Of a stretch of DNA of 64,000 nt, positions 32,940-43,894 are shown piece by piece. The first letter of the stretch is position 1. Every line of letters starts with the position of its first letter. The notes under the pieces were generated by a model. That model did no database searches. It was not told the origin of the DNA and saw nothing but the letters and a program-made list of their open reading frames with translations. Source of the stretch: Podocnemis expansa (lineage: Eukaryota; Chordata; Testudines; Podocnemididae). A program made the position numbers and the translations under genes. Location: assembly GCA_007922195.1 (NCBI GenBank), contig ML681963.1, positions 57,643,586 to 57,707,585 on the forward strand. Reading direction: 5' to 3'.

Positions 32940-35350
32940 AGTGTACCTGGCTGCTGAGTTCGTGTGTACCGGGGAGTGGATGGATGTTTGGCTAGATGTG
33001 AATGGGCAAAACCAATTACTCACATTCACAGACTTGTAAGTGTTTTGCAATTTAAGCGCTTGTAATATTTAATTTTTTTGCTCACTGAGAAAGGTTTAAC
33101 AATTAGCATTTAATTAACCTGACTGACATCATTTAGCAATTGGGCACATAATTAGGTGAATGTGTTAATTAACAGATGTGAGCAGAGCTGACTTTTCAGA
33201 GGGTTGGAGCCTCACTGAATTAAAACTGCACCACAGGGTATCAGGACAGATGCTGATGTGCAGTACTGACCAGCCAGGTATTTTAATGATGAGCCAGAGA
33301 AGGAATAACTTGTTCAGGAGCAGTGATTCCTCCCATTACTCCTTTTATAAGGGAAAGAGAATGCATATAATATGCTTATGGTGTGTGTTACCAATAGCTC
33401 TTCTACATGTAGTCTTCCAATTTCTTTTTGTTAACTTGTGAGCAAATGTTCTATCTTGGGATGACATGCATTGCTGCTAGTTTTGGTTTACAAGTCTTGG
33501 GACAGAAGTAGTATGAGCAGTCAGAGAGCTTGCCCAGCTTTGGAATAAACTCATGGGGAAGGGTCACTCTTCAGGGACCATTGGGAACAGGCTGATCTTC
33601 CTAGGAGAAGGAATCGCCCTGCATGCCTTTTGTGATCACCACTGTTCCAGGACTGGTGTGTGTGTAAATAAGACAATTATACTTAGAATACACCCAACCC
33701 CCACCTCACCCATTTCAATTCTGCTGGGAATCCTACCAGCAAAGTGCCAGACCCCTGCTCATCAAAGGAGTAACATATATACATGGCTAAAAGAACTAAG
33801 AGAGGTTGACCTTAAGTACAACTCCTGAATCCACAGTCAGGGTCCCAGACCAAAGGGCCCAATTCAGCAGTGCTGTGCTTCCACAAGATTTGAAATAAGG
33901 GAAAGGAGAGCAGCACCCCTAAGCTGACATGGCAGCAGAGAGGAGGAGATGGGGTGTTTCAGACATTGCTAGATGCATATACACAAACCTGAGGTAAACA
34001 TTCCTGCTGGGGAAGAAGAGGGTGGCAGGGCAGGAAGAATAGTTCAGAAAGGTGATATCAGTTGTCTCTGGGGTGATCTCTGGATGGGGATCCAGGTATC
34101 TTAGTTAGCACTGTCTGCTGGGTCTTCTGGCTCAGTAAGCCATGGTTTGCTCCAAGTCCTGCTGCTTTCTCTCTGGGAGGGCTGCACAGAGGTTTCTGGG
34201 AGCAAAATCTGAAACTGAAGCCTCCCCTGCCCCCAAATTACCAGGGATGCGAAAAAGGCCCCAGAGACGAGGGTGGAAAATGAATCCCCCCTGCAGCAGT
34301 GGCTCCTGTTCCTCATGCTGGGAGTGTGACAGTGGCACTCTGGGTTGGCCTGGCCACCCCCTGCCATCTAGCCGGCTTGCCAAACCAGAGCTAAGTGGTT
34401 CTGGGTGGTAGAGCTGCTCACTCACTCTCACCCCTGCGTTTGGGGTGAACTGCTTTTTGTGGCACCACCGTGGACCTGCTGTCCAAGCCCCCTGATGCCA
34501 GCAGAGCCATGGAGATGTTTTCTTCAGCTGTGGAAGCAGGGCTCAGTGGGGTTTGGCTGGAACTCATCACAGAGCTCTGAGGCTAGAGCCTCATCTTTCC
34601 CTCCCTCACGGGTAAATGGAGATGCTGGCTGTACAAAGGGCCATGCTTTCTGACAAGGGAATAATTTGTGACTCAAACTCCTCATCTCTCCTCCCAGGAT
34701 CACGGGGTCTCTCTGGCCAGGCTGTGTGTTTGGCTCATACAACGCAGTGATCCAAGAGAAGTGCTGGACATGGCTCTATTGACAGTGGGCTTCTCGGGGC
34801 CCCCCCAGAGGACTTAAGGCACCTGGGGCAGATTGATGTGAGGGCCCCCCCCCTGTTTTATACCTACAACTCACATTTATGTCCTGTAGCAGATTGCAGG
34901 TGAGCCCTGATGTCAGCCACCCCAGCTGCACCTGCCATCGGCACACCTATATTTTGTTCCCAGCAATCCTCTGTTACCAGCTCATAGCCATTTAGACTGG
35001 AGATCAATAACAATTAAAAGTATGCATCCTGCCCCACCCCACCCCACCCACTGGCCCTTGGGCTTCTCAGCCTGGGCCCATCAGCAATCCACTTGCTTTT
35101 TAACTTCATATTCTAGGCCCTTGCTGGTCACGTAAACCTAGTATTGTCTTTAAGGCACAGTCGCTTCTTGCACTCTATGGGGCTGGCTGGTTTTCCTTTT
35201 TACATGTGCAGACAACAGAATGTTGGATTCTGTCACAAGGCCAAAATATATCCAATTTATTCACAGATGGTGGGTTTCTTAAAGGCAGGACTCCTTTCAC
35301 GGCTGTGTTGCCAATCAGCCCTAGTGAATTGCCAAACCAATGTGGATGGA
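32940..35350. other. Intergenic; includes AT-rich homeodomain-motif cluster
   Basis: No gene recognised. Around 33060-33180 there is a cluster of TAATT/ATTA words (ATTTAATT, TTTAATTAACC, CATAATTAGG, GTTAATTAACAG) that could be a conserved enhancer. From 34800 to 35050 there are C-runs and a CCCCA-type simple repeat. Confidence 0.35.
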
Positions 35351-35363
35351 GCTGGTTTGAGAG

Positions 35364-35551
35364 CAGGGATCTCAAACATGTGGCCCGTGGGCTGCATGCA
35401 GCCCCTAAAGCTATTTACTGTGGCCTGCAACAACACTATTGTTACCAATATTTGCAATATTGTTCTATGAAAAGGTTTCGGTGGTGCGGCCCTCAGCCTA
35501 ACATACAAGTCCTCATGCAGCCCTCGTGTTGATTTGAGTTTGAGACCCCTG
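35364..35551. mobile_element. 188 bp hAT MITE, CAGGGGTCTCAAAC family
   Basis: Inverted ends CAGGGATCTCAAACATG and AGTTTGAGACCCCTG. The flanking 8-mers tttgagag and ttctagtg match at 5 of 8. Same family as 42550-42761. Confidence 0.75.
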
Positions 35552-36049
35552 TTCTAGTGCAGTGGATTTGCCAAGCGTCATGGCTCAGCTGTCATATCTG
35601 AGTGTTGAGCAAAATATAAATGTCCTTTTAAAATACTGGAATGGGAAGAAAAGCTTATAACAGTGCAGACTTCAAAGCAATTTCACCCCCAGCTCTAATG
35701 AGATCAGGGAGAACAGCTCTATTTCTACTCAATAAATTAGCAGCCATAGTGCCTAGGGCCTTGCACAGACCTAGGGGAAATGGGAACTTGCACTCCAAAT
35801 GGGGTCAGGTGGAATTGTTAAATATTAACATCACACACAGACAAGAGTCCCAAGCTGCTTTTCTATCTCTCCATCAAAGAAGATATTGCCTGTTAAATTG
35901 TAATTAATTAAACTAATTTCTCTTCATGGGGTAGAGACACTTAACAGGAAAGGAGCAGCCCAAATGGGGTTAGAAATTCAAATCTCTGACAGACTAAGCC
36001 AGTGGATGACCAGGAACTGAGCAAGAAGAACCTTTCTTAGCAGTTGTAG

Positions 36050-36185
36050 ATGGATGGGGATGGCCACTTTTATTGGACAGTTTCTGCAATTTCACAAAAG
36101 TTGGACTAACAAACCAAAGTACCTCACCCCCATGTCTCTCTGGTATCCTTTGACCAAGATGGCTACAGCAACTCAAGTGCTCCAG
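36050..36185. repeat. Second hairpin-repeat family fragment (TATTGGAC / GTTGGACTAAC type)
   Basis: TTTTATTGGACAGTTTCTGC, AAAGTTGGACTAAC, GTACCTCACCCCCATGTCTC and ACCAAGATGGCTACAGCAAC match a dispersed reptile repeat whose full copies also carry a CTGA...GAAA hairpin centre. Here the centre is absent. Recognised from memory only. Confidence 0.45.
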
Positions 36186-37450
36186 CAGGTGCATCCATTT
36201 CTTGTGGGCCATCACAAAGAGTGTCAGCATGGGGCAGGATTTCTAAGGCCTTGCAGCTGGACCAGCCAGCACAGCTGTGTGAAATGAGAGTCAATCAGAA
36301 TGGCAGCCTCGCACGCCCACTTTGTACAGGTGTCAGCAATGACCCAACATGCAAAGCAGAAGAAACTCTAGGCTTCCCAGTGTGTAGGGGAGTTGATCAC
36401 TTTTTGAGGAGCAGAGGGCCTGCTAAGAGGCTGGGAGCTGGGCTTGAGGCTTCTAATTGCTCAAAAAGGGTGAAGAGATTCCTTTGCAGAAGACTTAAAT
36501 TAGCATAGGTGAACTGAAATTGGTCTGACAGGGGCCTGTCAATGCAGGTCTCACAAAGCCCTGCTGCAAAGTACTGATTACCAGCAGTCAGCTCTCAGTC
36601 ACTTGCTAGCCCTGACTTACATCAGTGGAGAGCAAGTCAGGAAGAAAAACCAGCATGGGAAGAAGGAGAATGCATTCCTCGTAACCTGGTGTCTTGCCTC
36701 AAGAGGTCACATTTTGGGGCTATCCTCTCCATGCACCTTGGTGGGAATCAGAATCTCAGAATCACTTGTTCTGGGAGCTAAGGCTTTAAGAAACATACTA
36801 AATATTATGAGTTTTGTGATAAAAGGCTAAGAGGTGGCAAGGTAGGAAATCCAGCTTCTAACTCTTATGCCCCATTACAAGATTGCTTACCAAAGGAATG
36901 TCTGTGTGCATGTAGCTCGTTGATACACAAGCCCCTGTGAATGGTGCTCAAGCACACACAGTGCTGCTCATAGGTTTTTCTAGAACCAGGGGGTAGATGT
37001 TGTACATAGCAAATTGTTTCCTCTGTGATACTGTATCTGGAGCTCTTTGAGTCTCACCATTAGCGTTGTCAGACATACAGCTAACCTCTGAGCCTCAGGC
37101 TGATCATGCTCCTTTGCTGAGAGTGATAACAGGTGAGACAGAGTCCAACACCTCAGAACAACACCGCTGAGGGCCAGAAGGCAAATGTCTATTTGCTTAT
37201 GCTTTTTTGGAAATTCAGGATTTTCTTCTGCAAAACAAATTTCTCTGTACTATCTAAGGCAACATAGATTCAGTTGCACACATGGCCACACTCTTTGGGG
37301 GGTATAATCCCATCCAACAGAGCCAAAGATGTTTCTGTAAAAAATCCACATAGCTTCTTTAGAGCAGCAAGACCAAACAACTACTGAACTTCACCTGAGA
37401 AAGAACTTTAAAAATACAGTCCTGGGTTATTTTTTCAGAGCAAAAATATC

Positions 37451-37640
37451 ATAGAATGATAGAAACTGGAAGGGACCATGAGAGGCTCCAGTACCCTGCA
37501 CTAATAGCAGGACCAAGTACCCTCTTAAACTATCCCTGACAAGCACTTGCCTAACCTGCTCTTAAAACTTCCAGTGATGGAGATGCCATAACCTGCCTAG
37601 GCAACTTATTCCAGTGATTAATCACCATATACTGTCTCAG
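37451..37640 (-). mobile_element. CR1 LINE 3' end, reverse orientation
   Basis: CATAGAATGATAGAAACTGG followed by AAGGGACCATGAGAGG and TTAAACTATCCCTGACAAGC, AACTTCCAGTGATGGAGATG is the complement of the CR1 3' untranslated end. Non-coding and truncated. Confidence 0.8.
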
Positions 37641-39089
37641 CCCAGTGCTACAATACACTTTGTTGTCATCCTCTGTATTGCTGTGTCTGCATAATCCCGT
37701 GGCAACCAGCTGAGAGCAGTTTTCAAGGGAAAAATCAATATTTATTAGTTATGGGTCAATCTTCCATACAAAGAACAAACCCTGCCAATTTTGCCCTGTT
37801 CAGCCCTACTGTGAGCAGGGAAGCCAATATATCTCATACACAATGAGAAAGTAACTCATTTTCCATAAGGTATTAGTTAGTAAGAAACGTAATCAAGACC
37901 TGAATTGTATTTCTGTCCCATTTTTGTTCCTGTGGTCAAAAAACAGCCATGCAATAGGTGGGACTGCAATGTGGCCTGAGCTAGGAGATGGAAGGAATGA
38001 GGAAAGCATTCTACTGAAGATGCTTGGCTCTTAAAATGAGCACTCATGTCTCCATCTTGCTGCTGATACACAAAGCGGGTGGTTAAGTACAAGACAATTG
38101 ATCCTTGTCCAGCGATGCTCCTACAAAGGAACCTGAAGGTATCCCAACTAATTACAACCTATACCCAGCAAACACCAGCCAGCGCTGTAGACTATTGGCA
38201 GTGTCTGCCGGTGTGAGTGACTGTGGGCATTTGGGGTAAAGGTGAGAGGTGCAATTGGCCAGACTGGAGGAGGAGAGACGCCAGAGGCATGGGATAGGCT
38301 GGAGCCATCAGGCAGGCAAGGGAGATGGGATTTGGAAAGAACCAGCTCTTCAAATGGGTATCACTATTCCAAAGAGTGTGAAAGAAGGAGTGTCTGGCAA
38401 AGGGGAGATTAGAATGACTCTGTATTTGAGGAGCATGCCGAGACTGTGGCGGGAAGGGCTAGGAAGGGTAGAGAGACCCCAAAGAGCAGGGCTTGTTAGC
38501 CAGTTATGTGCACTAAGCAAGGGTTCTGCACTTTGATCCTCACTGGAGACTACAGGAGCCCCAGTCTGGTGTAGGAGTCCTGGAACTCGGAAATGTACAC
38601 CAGGACAGGTCACCTCTAGTCTCAGCATGGTCAATGAAGATCTCTCCCTAACCACTCAGCCTGCCTGCTGCCTCACTGCTGCTTACAGGTCACTCCCTAG
38701 ACCATCTGTTACAGCAGCTGAGCTTTGTTTGCTGGGAACACAAACTACAAGAGCTTCCTTTCTGATTTGCAGAGGATGGTTATTCATTGTGAATAGTATT
38801 TGTGGTGCATTTGGCCCTTTTTCTGCATGCGAATGAGTCATAAAAAAGCTTTGCCTTTGATTAATCTATTTGCAATCATACAATGAATAGCTGAAGTGAA
38901 AAATTTCAGCCTCTGGCTTTTTGTGCACACTGCTTCCTTCAGCCATTCCTGGGTCTCTAATCCGGGGGTTGTGTAATTAGTTGCATGAGTTGCTTTGAAT
39001 TGTTTCTACTTCCTGACTGGATGCTGGAAACTTTGAAAGGAAAGTGGAGCTACTAGTGAGAAAACCCTGGTGGGATTCTGCTCACAAAA

Positions 39090-39182
39090 TTCAAGCGTTA
39101 AATAAATTTGTTAGTCTTTAAAAGTGCCACAGGACTCCTTGATTGTTTTGCTGAGCTAGATTAACAAGGCTGCCGCTCTGGA
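39090..39182 (+). repeat. Dispersed hairpin repeat, one arm, copy 8
   Basis: TTAAATAAATTTGTTAGTCT, GTGCCACAGGACTCCTTGAT and GAGCTAGATTAACAAGGCTG: the 3' arm and end only. No ribozyme-like centre. Confidence 0.7.
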
Positions 39183-39708
39183 ACTGGGGAGAAAAGAACA
39201 ACCTTGCTTGCCCCCATACAGATTTGCCTGAGGCAAGGCCACTCTGCAGATTTTGCCATTTGCTCTCATGTTCATGGTTGGAGAATATAGGGGGACTGGA
39301 AAGAACATTGTTCGATGTTGCTGGTGATGATACGTGTCTTAATACAAGAGGCCAGGTGAGCTCTTTGATACCAGTGCTCAGCAAAAGTACAGCTGAGACT
39401 TTTTTTGAATCACTTCTGGATCTTGCTGAAAACTGTCTTCCACTCTGTGTATCAAAGAGTGAGGAGGAGATGTTGGAGAAGGTCTTCCATGGAGAAGAAT
39501 GACTCTATTGAAATGCCAGTGGCATGGATGGAGGCAAGAGCCTCTCTTAAAATCCCACATTCCCTGGCCCCACAGGAGTTTCTAACTTCACAGCAGGTTC
39601 ATCCTGGGTTGGCTAGCAAGCCTGAAGTCCATACTGAGTTAGGTGCTCTTTACTTCACAAGCCAACTGGGAGTGTTTCATGGTGTGGGCAAATGAGTGGT
39701 CTGTCTTT

Positions 39709-40390
39709 GGCTGTGTTCACACAGCCTCCTTATTTCGAAACAACAGAGGTTGTTTCAAAATAAGGTTTCAGCTGTTCACACGACGCACAGTTGTTTTGAA
39801 ACAANNNNNNNNNNNNNNNNNNNNNNNNNNNNNNNNNNNNNNNNNNNNNNNNNNNNNNNNNNNNNNNNNNNNNNNNNNNNNNNNNNNNNNNNNNNNNNNN
39901 NNNNNNNNNNNNNNNNNNNNNNNNNNNNNNNNNNNNNNNNNNNNNNNNNNNNNNNNNNNNNNNNNNNNNNNNNNNNNNNNNNNNNNNNNNNNNNNNNNNN
40001 NNNNNNNNNNNNNNNNNNNNNNNNNNNNNNNNNNNNNNNNNNNNNNNNNNNNNNNNNNNNNNNNNNNNNNNNNNNNNNNNNNNNNNNNNNNNNNNNNNNN
40101 NNNNNNNNNNNNNNNNNNNNNNNNNNNNNNNNNNNNNNNNNNNNNNNNNNNNNNNNNNNNNNNNNNNNNNNNNNNNNNNNNNNNNNNNNNNNNNNNNNNN
40201 NNNNCCTGGACCAGGTACCGAAATAGCAAGTTCACAGTGTGAACTTGCTATTTCGATTCCCGGTTTTTTCCTTATTTCGAATTAACATTTTGTTAATTCG
40301 AAATAAGTTGTTTCGAAATAAGGGTTATTTCGATATACGGTTGTTGCGAAACAACCATATCGAAATAACTGGCTGTGTGAGAACACAGCC
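39709..40390. mobile_element. Fold-back element containing the assembly gap
   Basis: Ends GGCTGTGTTCACACAGCC and GGCTGTGTGAGAACACAGCC are inverted repeats, with TTT on both outer sides. The interior has TATTTCGAAA and GTTGTTTCGAAATAAG palindromes, similar in style to 21472-22071. The central 400 bases are unresolved. Confidence 0.65.
39805..40204. other. Assembly gap (400 N)
   Basis: A run of exactly 400 N, a round number suggesting an estimated or nominal gap size. The frames that run through it are meaningless. Confidence 0.99.
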
Positions 40391-40749
40391 TTTGAGAGAG
40401 AGCTGCTTTGTGTTTTCCTGGAGCTTAGAGAGGTAGATGAGATTCCCTTCTCTGCAGTGCTCTCTGGAGCTGCTGAATAGAGGAGGAGGAGTTGCTTCGT
40501 TCACCTGGCAGCAGTGAAATGTGGGTGCAGAACAAATTCCATCCCATGTCCCATTCAGTCATGCTTTCCCACAAACCTCCATGGTCACTGGGTTTGGCAA
40601 TGTTCACAGGCCTCTAGCACTGAGTCTGTGTCCCCATCTCTCTCTCTCCTTACATTTCACAGCAGAGAGTAACATGTCATACGTGTAACATGATAAAGCC
40701 CATGCAAAGTTTGTGTGGAACAATTATGGTTCATTACAGCTCATTCCTC

Positions 40750-40890
40750 CATCTCCAAAGCATCTGATGAAGTGGGATTTTCTCCTACGAGAGCTCATGC
40801 AATAAATAAATTTGTTAGCCTTTAAGTGCCACAGGACTCCTTGTTTGTTTTACTGAACTAGACTAACATAGCTGCTGCTTTGGGATACAG
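40750..40890 (+). repeat. Dispersed hairpin repeat with best-preserved hammerhead-like core, copy 9
   Basis: CTGATGA at 40764-40770, stem II GTGGGATTTTCTCCTAC, GAGA at 40789-40792 (consensus GAAA), stem III GC-TCAT-GC, then AATAAATAAATTTGTTAG and GTGCCACAGGACTCCTTG. The 5' arm is missing. Confidence 0.75.
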
Positions 40891-41659
40891 TGCACCCATG
40901 CACAGTTTTCAGATAAGTATGTTATCTGCCCTCTGGAGAATGCTGCTTGCTTAGAATCTCAGGCTGCACAGTGGACTTAGCGTTCCCAATCCTCGGCATG
41001 TACATTAGCCTGCTCTAATGCTTTATGACACTGACAAATATTTTCACCTCTTTGTGGCTTTGAGGGTAATTCAGTACAGAGAATGGTGTGATACTACTGT
41101 CTATCGACTAGGCCACTACATTTCTTACGGTACTTGCTGTGTGGGTGCCTAAAATTATCTCAGTTGTTTGTTGTTCCAGTGGATTCCCTTGGAAGCCTGA
41201 CTTTGTCCATTAATAGCCATCACTCTTTGCTCAAAGTCTTCCTCTGTGCGAAAGACTGAGTTTTCTTCACAAAGCAAACTGATTGCAGGGCAATATAGTG
41301 TGCAAATGGCAGCCCATATAACACCAGGTGGATAGTTTCAGGAGCAGAGATATCTCAGTCCAGTCCTTCTGAAACTACTAAACTGAGGGAACAATTGGCT
41401 TCCAGTGATCCTCTCTCTTTGGTTTGGAGGTCTTTATTGCCATGATACTACAGACAGTGCGTGCAGGACTTGAAGCTAGTGAATAACACTTAGGTTGTGT
41501 TCTCCATATACACCAAGTTGGTCTCTTTCTAGGGAAACAGATGATTTATTATTCAGGGCTGTATTCAGAAAATGTCATTTCCCCAGCAAGATACTCAGGC
41601 TGAACTGAGAAGAGTCAAGAGTAGCTGAGCCCTCTGGAATAATAAGCTGTTGGATTCTT

Positions 41660-41860
41660 AAAAAAAAAACAAGGAGTCTGGTGGCACTTATAAAGACTAG
41701 CATTTCTTGCATGAGTTTTTGTGGGAGAAAATCCTACTTTGTCACTTTTCTCTCATGAAAGCTCATGCAATAAATAAATTGGTTAGTCTTTAAAAGTGCC
41801 ACTAGACTCCTTGTTTTGTTTTGCTGAACTGGACTAACACGGCTACCTACCCCTTTGGAA
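41660..41860 (+). repeat. Dispersed hairpin repeat, two arms, copy 10
   Basis: ACAAGGAGTCTGGTGGCACT, a degenerate left arm, a GAGAAAATCCTACTTTGTCA centre with GAAAGCTCATGC, then AATAAATAAATTGGTTAGTC, GTGCCACTAGACTCCTTG and CTAACACGGCTACC. The CTGATGA box is lost. Confidence 0.7.
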
Positions 41861-42549
41861 CATTAGATTCTTGCTTCCAATCCTAAGAAATCTTTGTATC
41901 TTTCAGGTGGGCACAAAAATTCACTGGCTCCTATTTTACACTGGGAATTAAGGGACATTGAGCAAGTCTGCTCATGCACAATTTACCTCAGATCCCTCTG
42001 AGACAAAACCATGCAGCAGATGCAGTGGAAACCAGCACTTGAAAGGCTGTAAACACCAGTCTGAGAGTGTGAATTATTACTTCAGAGGCAATGGACATAA
42101 ACATTTGCTCTGCCATATACTTGCTGCCCAGCTGTGGGAGTACTTCTCTGACAGAGTCAGTCCAGAGTCTGTAGAGCAGAACAGCTTCATTTTTTAACAC
42201 ACTGCAACTTTTCCTATATAAGTAACTATAAATAGGTGAGGCTGATCCACCCCTAAGGGGTAAAGGTATCCTTTAACCCAGTCTAGTTCCAGGCCAAAGA
42301 CCTTTCTTGTCTCTAGTGCTCATGTGTATGAATCCCTAGTGCTCTGCATGTGGATTATCAAGGGTGGAATTATCTCCCCCCCCCCACCATTTCAGTTATC
42401 GGTATGGGTAATGCAGGCCTCCCTTCAAATGTGTGCGGGACTGACTGCTTGGGAGTATATCTTTTTGTACCAAGACTTTAGTGATGCTGCCACCCTGAAA
42501 AACAGACAGCCCCGCCGCCTGCCCCTCCTCAAGACTAATCACCCTAGGG

Positions 42550-42761
42550 CAAGGGTCTCAAACTCGAATTACCATGAGGGCTGCATGAGGGCTAGTACAT
42601 TAATCCAAGAGCGACACCACGCATGAGGACTAGTACAGTAGCCCAAGGGCTGCACTACTGAAACCTTTTCATACAATGGTATTGCAGATAGTGATAGAGA
42701 GAGTGTCAGTCATTGCTGGCTGCAGGAAATAACTTTAGGGGCCACAAGTTTGAGACCGCTG
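42550..42761. mobile_element. 212 bp hAT MITE with 8-bp target duplication
   Basis: Ends CAAGGGTCTCAAACTC and AAGTTTGAGACCGCTG; flanks ccctaggg (42542-42549) and ccctacgg (42762-42769) match at 7 of 8. Same family as 35364-35551. Confidence 0.8.
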
Positions 42762-42776
42762 CCCTACGGTGCAGTG

Positions 42777-43283
42777 CAGGGGATGGCAACCTTTGCCGAC
42801 CAGAGTGCCAGTGCTGCCCACTGCACCCTCGGCGGGTGCTGGGGGCAGGGCCAAAAGGTGGGGGGCAGGTCTCTGGTTTGGGGCTGCGGCCAGCACCCAC
42901 CCTCACCAGCAAGCAGCCTCTGGTTCCTAGCCAGCACCAGCACCCACCCCCACTGGCGGGTGGCCTTTGGGGGTCGGGGCTGGGGCTGACTCCAGCCAGC
43001 AGCAGTGGTTCTGGGCTGGCCAGCCCACCCCACTCCCCTCTAGCCCTACCCAGCAGGGGCCAGGAGCCATGCGCCACGGTTTCTTTGTCCCTGCTGGCCA
43101 CACTCCCCAGTGAGGAAGCACGGACAGCGAGCACCTGGAACCACAGCATACAGCTCTTGCTGCCTCAGGCCGCACAGTGCTGGGGGAGCGGGGCCAGTGG
43201 GGGAGCCTGAGTGGTGCCACGTGCTGCTCAGGCTCGGCTCCTATGCCATTTTTGGCACAGGCGCCAGGGGTAGCCAACCCCTG
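42777..43283. mobile_element. 507 bp hAT-like element, CAGGGGTTGGCAACC family
   Basis: Ends CAGGGGATGGCAACC and GGTAGCCAACCCCTG, GC-rich non-coding body. Same family as the element in the DIRS gag at 51143-51810. It begins 15 bases after the previous MITE ends. Frames of more than 100 residues here are composition artefacts. Confidence 0.75.
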
Positions 43284-43638
43284 GTAAGTGTAGAGGCTCA
43301 GGAGATGTCAGCTTGGGGTAGAAGCAGGCCATCAGCACTCAGGGTTGACCAGTTACAGTGTTGTGTGCTGTGAGGGCTTGATTTCAGAGCTTGGAGTGGC
43401 TTCTGAGACCCATCTCAGCAACTGGATTTTGAAGAATGTGGTATGAAGGAACAAGGGGGAAAAGGGCAGGTCTTCCCTCCCTCCCCAGTCTTGGTGTGTA
43501 TTTGCTTAGCCTGTATTTTCCAGGATGCATAGTCCCAACACCAGTCTTTCTCATCCCCTCTGTGTGCTGGGTAGGGGATGGAAATGGCAGCAGCAGCAGC
43601 AGCTGGAGTTAGGGGTCTTTCCCTGTAATCTGTCCAGG

Positions 43639-43882
43639 CAGGGTCAGTTCTTCCATAGAGGTGACCTAGGCGGTCACCTACGGCCCTGACAGATAGGGCT
43701 GCCAAGGCCTGGACTGGGGCTGCTCTGCTCACCCGCCTATGGCGCCGCTCCCTGGCTGGGGCCAGAGCCCCGGCCGCAGCCAGACACTGGCGGTGGCACT
43801 GCTCCACCAGGGGGGTACGTGGGTGGGTGGGTGCCAAAATCCCTGCTGGCCTAGGGCAGTAAAAAACCTTGGGCCAGTCCTG
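43639..43882. mobile_element. 244 bp hAT MITE with 8-bp target duplication
   Basis: Ends CAGGGTCAGTTCTTCC and TTGGGCCAGTCCTG, with internal GGTGACCTAGGCGGTCACC. Flanks tgtccagg (43631-43638) and cgtccagg (43883-43890) match at 7 of 8. Confidence 0.8.
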
Positions 43883-43894
43883 CGTCCAGGCACT

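Noticed and set aside
39643..40242. 199- and 176-residue frames
   Set aside because: They run through the N gap; the residues are undefined.
42706..43277. Several frames over 100 residues on both strands
   Set aside because: All fall within the GC-rich hAT-like element 42777-43283 and overlap each other in every frame.
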